A stretch of DNA of 55,157 nt, taken from contig JANXSX010000074.1 in the NCBI GenBank assembly GCA_025356475.1, positions 1 through 55,157 on the forward strand, written 5' to 3'. The notes beneath the pieces were generated by a model that worked only from the letters and a program-made list of their open reading frames with translations, ran no database searches and was not told where the DNA came from. The first letter of the stretch is position 1. The number at the start of each line of letters is the position of its first letter. This document shows positions 52,787 to 55,157 of this stretch, piece by piece. The stretch is from Isosphaeraceae bacterium (GTDB lineage Bacteria; Planctomycetota; Planctomycetia; Isosphaerales; Isosphaeraceae). A program made the position numbers and the translations under genes.

Positions 52787-54166
52787 TTAACGTGGCGGTT
52801 GTCGAACCGCTGGCAGTGGAAACACCACCAAACTTCGATGGCCTTTGTCGTCGATCGAGCGGATACCGAAGTAAAGGTCATCCTTCGAGAGACCGGGCAA
52901 GGTCACCTTGTTGACATTGCCGACGTCGAGAGCGTGTTCCCAACGGGCTGCTGTCGTATCGCGCCAGACCACTTCGAACCCCGCGAGGTCGAGGTCTTTT
53001 GGCGAGGTCCAAGCGAGTGTCGTATCATATTCCAGTTTGCGGGTCTCGATCGTGGCATCCGTGGGAGGTGCCGGAGCCAGGGCAAGCGAGGCTGCGACAG
53101 CTCCGTTCACCCTGGCGACATTGGCGACATACTCGAAATCAACCTTTGCGACGACATCACCGTAATCAACACCTGCTTCGGTCCGCACATTTTGATGTTG
53201 GCGTGTGTAGTTCTCCGCCGGCTCGGTCAAGCGAACGGCGCGATAACCGCGCTGGGAGAACGGAGTGTGATCCCCGCCGCGAAGATAGCGGTCATTACGG
53301 AAAATCATTCGAACGTGAAAGCTGGGAACATAGAGGTCGGCGGTCTCTTGGATGTAGCGAGCGAACTGACGCGAAGGGCCATCGCTCTCGCCCCCAACCA
53401 TTTTCAGCCGAGCCGCTAATGGCGAGTCGAGCGCTGGCATCCCTTCGGAAAAGACACGAAGGGTCCGATTCTCGCGCCGACCATCGCCTCCTTCTGTATT
53501 TCCAACGATGTCGTTGGTGATCATCGCCTCAATGTTCTTGCCGGCTGCACGAGCCGCTTCTGCAAAATGCGTTGAGCCGAGAAGACCTTGCTCTTCGCCG
53601 GCGAACGCCGCGAACACAAGTGTCGCGTCCCAATCGCGTGTTGAGCAAACTTCTGCCAATTCCATGATCACAGCGGTTCCGCTCGCGTCGTCGTTCGCGC
53701 CTGGCGCATCAATAGTCGCGTCGGTCTCATCGCCACGAATCGTAGGGATTGAATCATAATGACCACCGAGCAGAATAATCCGATCCGCCGACTCGGTTCG
53801 CTTTCCTTTGATTGTGGCGATGACGTTGACAATCTCGGTTGCCTTACCGACGCGCCGGGTTGGCTCTTGCACATAAGAGTCGTATTCGACAGTGAGTCTT
53901 CCATCACTCTTAGCAGCAATCTGATCAAACTCCAACTTGATCCACCGTCGAGCGGCTCCGATTCCTCGGACATCGCTCGTCGTATCAGAGAGCGTATGAC
54001 GAGTCCCGAAGCTCGCGAGCTTCTCAATACGTGCTTTGATGCGAGGGACCGAGATCTCCGCGAGAGCCTTTTCGATTTCGGGGTCACGGCTTGAGGCTCC
54101 CCCAGCCAAGGCCGTCGAGACTGTCACCAAGGTCGCAACCACAAGCGTGAACCATGTGCGGATCAT
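52787..54166 (-). CDS. Exported M28-family metallopeptidase
   Basis: This exported peptidase of 459 residues starts with a signal peptide (FTLVVATLVTVSTALAGGA). The two-zinc site of M28 peptidases is complete: His/Asp in LLGGHYDSIPT, Asp in PGANDDASGTAVI, Glu-Glu in FAGEEQGLLGS, Asp in MITNDIVGNT, and His in YTRQHQNVRTEA. About 80 C-terminal residues form a fibronectin-III-like domain (LAWTSPKDLDLAGFEVVWRD). It probably cleaves N-terminal residues from extracellular peptides, but the specificity is unknown. The start is the ATG at 54166. It is followed by no obvious partner. Confidence 0.93.
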   Translation of the reverse strand: MIRTWFTLVVATLVTVSTALAGGASSRDPEIEKALAEISVPRIKARIEKLASFGTRHTLSDTTSDVRGIGAARRWIKLEFDQIAAKSDGRLTVEYDSYVQEPTRRVGKATEIVNVIATIKGKRTESADRIILLGGHYDSIPTIRGDETDATIDAPGANDDASGTAVIMELAEVCSTRDWDATLVFAAFAGEEQGLLGSTHFAEAARAAGKNIEAMITNDIVGNTEGGDGRRENRTLRVFSEGMPALDSPLAARLKMVGGESDGPSRQFARYIQETADLYVPSFHVRMIFRNDRYLRGGDHTPFSQRGYRAVRLTEPAENYTRQHQNVRTEAGVDYGDVVAKVDFEYVANVARVNGAVAASLALAPAPPTDATIETRKLEYDTTLAWTSPKDLDLAGFEVVWRDTTAARWEHALDVGNVNKVTLPGLSKDDLYFGIRSIDDKGHRSLVVFPLPAVRQPPR

Positions 54167-54238
54167 GAATGATTCCAGGTGGGAATCGTCGGACGAAGCT
54201 TCGTGTTACAAGATTTTGGCAGTATCAGCCTGAATGCT

Positions 54239-54679
54239 TCAAGGCTTTTCACGCTGATAGGTGACAAGGAAAAGTTTGGTCTCCCTCATCGTCTTGAACT
54301 CGGTCGGCCGGGCTTTGCCACTGAGGTCGTAGCAGATGCGCAAGGTATCGTCCGAGTTCTCGTAAATGGCGAGAAACGTCTTTCCCAGGTTTGGCCCTTC
54401 GGTGCCTGTGATGTCCATCGTCATGGGTTTCTTTGACCGGTCTAACTTCACGGTACCCCGGTCGGGTTGCCCACCGACTGTAACCGTGTACTTGCCGTCG
54501 CCAATCACCAATTTCATAATCTTGCGAATTTCGTCGGGGAACTTCTCGCCCCCGAGTTCAGCCTCCGCAGGAAGCCATGTCCCATCAATCGACTTTACGT
54601 CGTCTGGCGCGTCGGAGCCTAGGAAAAGGCTTGAGCAGGACACTGCCAGCAACAGGATAACGCCGAATGAACGGGTCAT
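54239..54679 (-). CDS. TIGR03067-like exported protein
   Basis: The 146-residue protein resembles the TIGR03067 family common in planctomycetes: SIDGTWLPAEAELGGEKFPD, LVIGDGKYTVTVGGQPDRGT and TLRICYDLSGKARPTEF fit the pattern. The leader ILLLAVSCSS carries a lipobox-like LAVSC, so it is probably lipid-anchored. The role of the family is unknown. The ATG at 54679 has AAGGAG seven bases upstream. A longer frame from 54754 is rejected because it runs through the promoter. It lies 72 bases upstream of the M28 peptidase on the same strand and could be in one operon with it. Confidence 0.85.
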   Translation of the reverse strand: MTRSFGVILLLAVSCSSLFLGSDAPDDVKSIDGTWLPAEAELGGEKFPDEIRKIMKLVIGDGKYTVTVGGQPDRGTVKLDRSKKPMTMDITGTEGPNLGKTFLAIYENSDDTLRICYDLSGKARPTEFKTMRETKLFLVTYQREKP

Positions 54680-54726
54680 GGTTTGTCTCCTTGGAGGCAC
54701 TCGAAGTTCAACAGAGTCAAGATCGA

Positions 54727-54754
54727 ATACTACTCTATTGACAGGAAACTTCAA
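54727..54754 (-). promoter_or_regulatory. Predicted promoter of the TIGR03067-like gene
   Basis: On the minus strand TTGAAG (54749-54754) is followed after 16 bases by TAGTAT (54727-54732), about 48 bases before the ATG at 54679. Confidence 0.35.
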
Positions 54755-55032
54755 CGATTATTCCTAACCTTTGAGAAGGCACAAAGGGATTGGAGGTAAT
54801 CAACAAGCTCAAAATGACGTCACCGCCAAAATTCAACGCCTGTGCACATCCATCGATCGAAATCAATGGAAATATCCCTGGCGCTCGCCAGTTGGTGCGC
54901 GACAAAAGGTGGAGTACGTAGAATAGGCAAGATGCTTCCGGGTAATTCCGTTCAAGAGGTAGCGACTTTGGGACCCGCTCGATCATAAAGTACGCACGAT
55001 GGATCCCCATAATTGCACTATGGAGACACACC
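54755..55032. other. Intergenic gap near the right edge
   Basis: Nothing is supported here. A minus-strand frame of about 130 codons (54735-55136) crosses it, but it has irregular codon use and no ribosome site, and it overlaps the TIGR03067 promoter. The gap most likely holds only upstream sequences of the flanking divergent genes. Confidence 0.35.
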
Positions 55033-55157
55033 GTGCGCACCACCGACGGCCTTGAGACTACCATTTCGTTCAGCCCCGTCAACAGGATTGACCAGACGCT
55101 CTCGCTCGAGCTGACACTGGGGATGTCCTTGCCCATGCCACACCAGGACGAGCACCT
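55033..55157 (+). CDS. Possible start of a gene cut by the window edge
   Basis: A frame starts at GTG 55033 with GGAG seven bases upstream and stays open to the edge. It gives RTTDGLETTISFSPVNRIDQ, then TLSLELTLGM and more, with a coding-like third-base pattern. No family is recognised. It is only 41 codons long and the opposite strand also has an open frame here, so this is tentative. Confidence 0.3.
   Translation, partial: MRTTDGLETTISFSPVNRIDQTLSLELTLGMSLPMPHQDEH

Noticed and set aside
54735-55136. Minus-strand frame of about 130 codons at the right edge
   Set aside because: No ribosome site, irregular codons, no motif, and it overlaps the promoter of the TIGR03067-like gene.

Overview
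The window looks like a chromosomal segment of a planctomycete, probably close to the Isosphaeraceae. Base composition is moderately GC-rich. The evidence is the gene content: a MoxR/DUF58/von Willebrand A/DUF4159 operon, several Ser/Thr kinase and FHA genes, DUF6655-like and TIGR03067-like secreted proteins, and a pseudouridine synthase with long Arg/Gly/Pro-rich arms. The taxonomic call is inference from recalled family distributions; no search was run. No rRNA, tRNA, CRISPR array, prophage or intact insertion sequence was recognised.

Layout. 1-3544: a gene-free left edge with hairpins, a sugar-type ABC permease and binding lipoprotein without a visible ATPase, and a divergent HD phosphohydrolase. 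3565-17495: a mostly minus-strand housekeeping block with alaS, a damaged toxin-antitoxin pair, a secreted HtrA-like protease, recA with a promoter and LexA-like operator candidate, thpR, a PfkB kinase, gltX, a GT2-GtrA membrane protein, mnmA and unknown genes. 18104-26981: a plus-strand operon of a MoxR AAA+ ATPase, a DUF58 protein, two membrane-anchored von Willebrand A proteins and an exported protein joining an alpha/alpha toroid to two DUF4159 modules. 26992-33212: a membrane Ser/Thr kinase, a small FHA protein that has lost the FHA core, an FHA-GAF-SpoIIE phosphatase, an FAD oxidoreductase and a Nudix hydrolase. 33209-38064: rlmN, a broken kinase-NTPase gene that ends inside a palindrome, a second HtrA protease with a clear terminator, and a large nested palindromic element. 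38181-44270: a lipoprotein, apt, a cytochrome c, an FKBP isomerase, a small unknown, a uronate-isomerase-like protein, a UVR-motif protein and pyrK. 44304-55157: the pseudouridine synthase with tandem repeats, aguA/aguB for putrescine synthesis, a RidA-SDR-SIS operon, an aminotransferase, a tiny membrane protein, an M28 peptidase, a TIGR03067-like protein and a possible partial gene at the right edge.

How the genes work together. The MoxR-vWA operon probably builds or remodels an envelope-associated complex, and the kinase/FHA/phosphatase genes that follow form a plausible phosphorylation switch. gltX-PfkB-thpR, cytochrome-FKBP-unknown, aguB-aguA and RidA-SDR-SIS are spaced like operons. Several genes carry sigma70-like promoters (TTGnnn, 16-18 bases, TAnnnT). 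Two separate frameshifts, at 6873 and 34806, both lie in short G runs and may be real decay or sequencing error.
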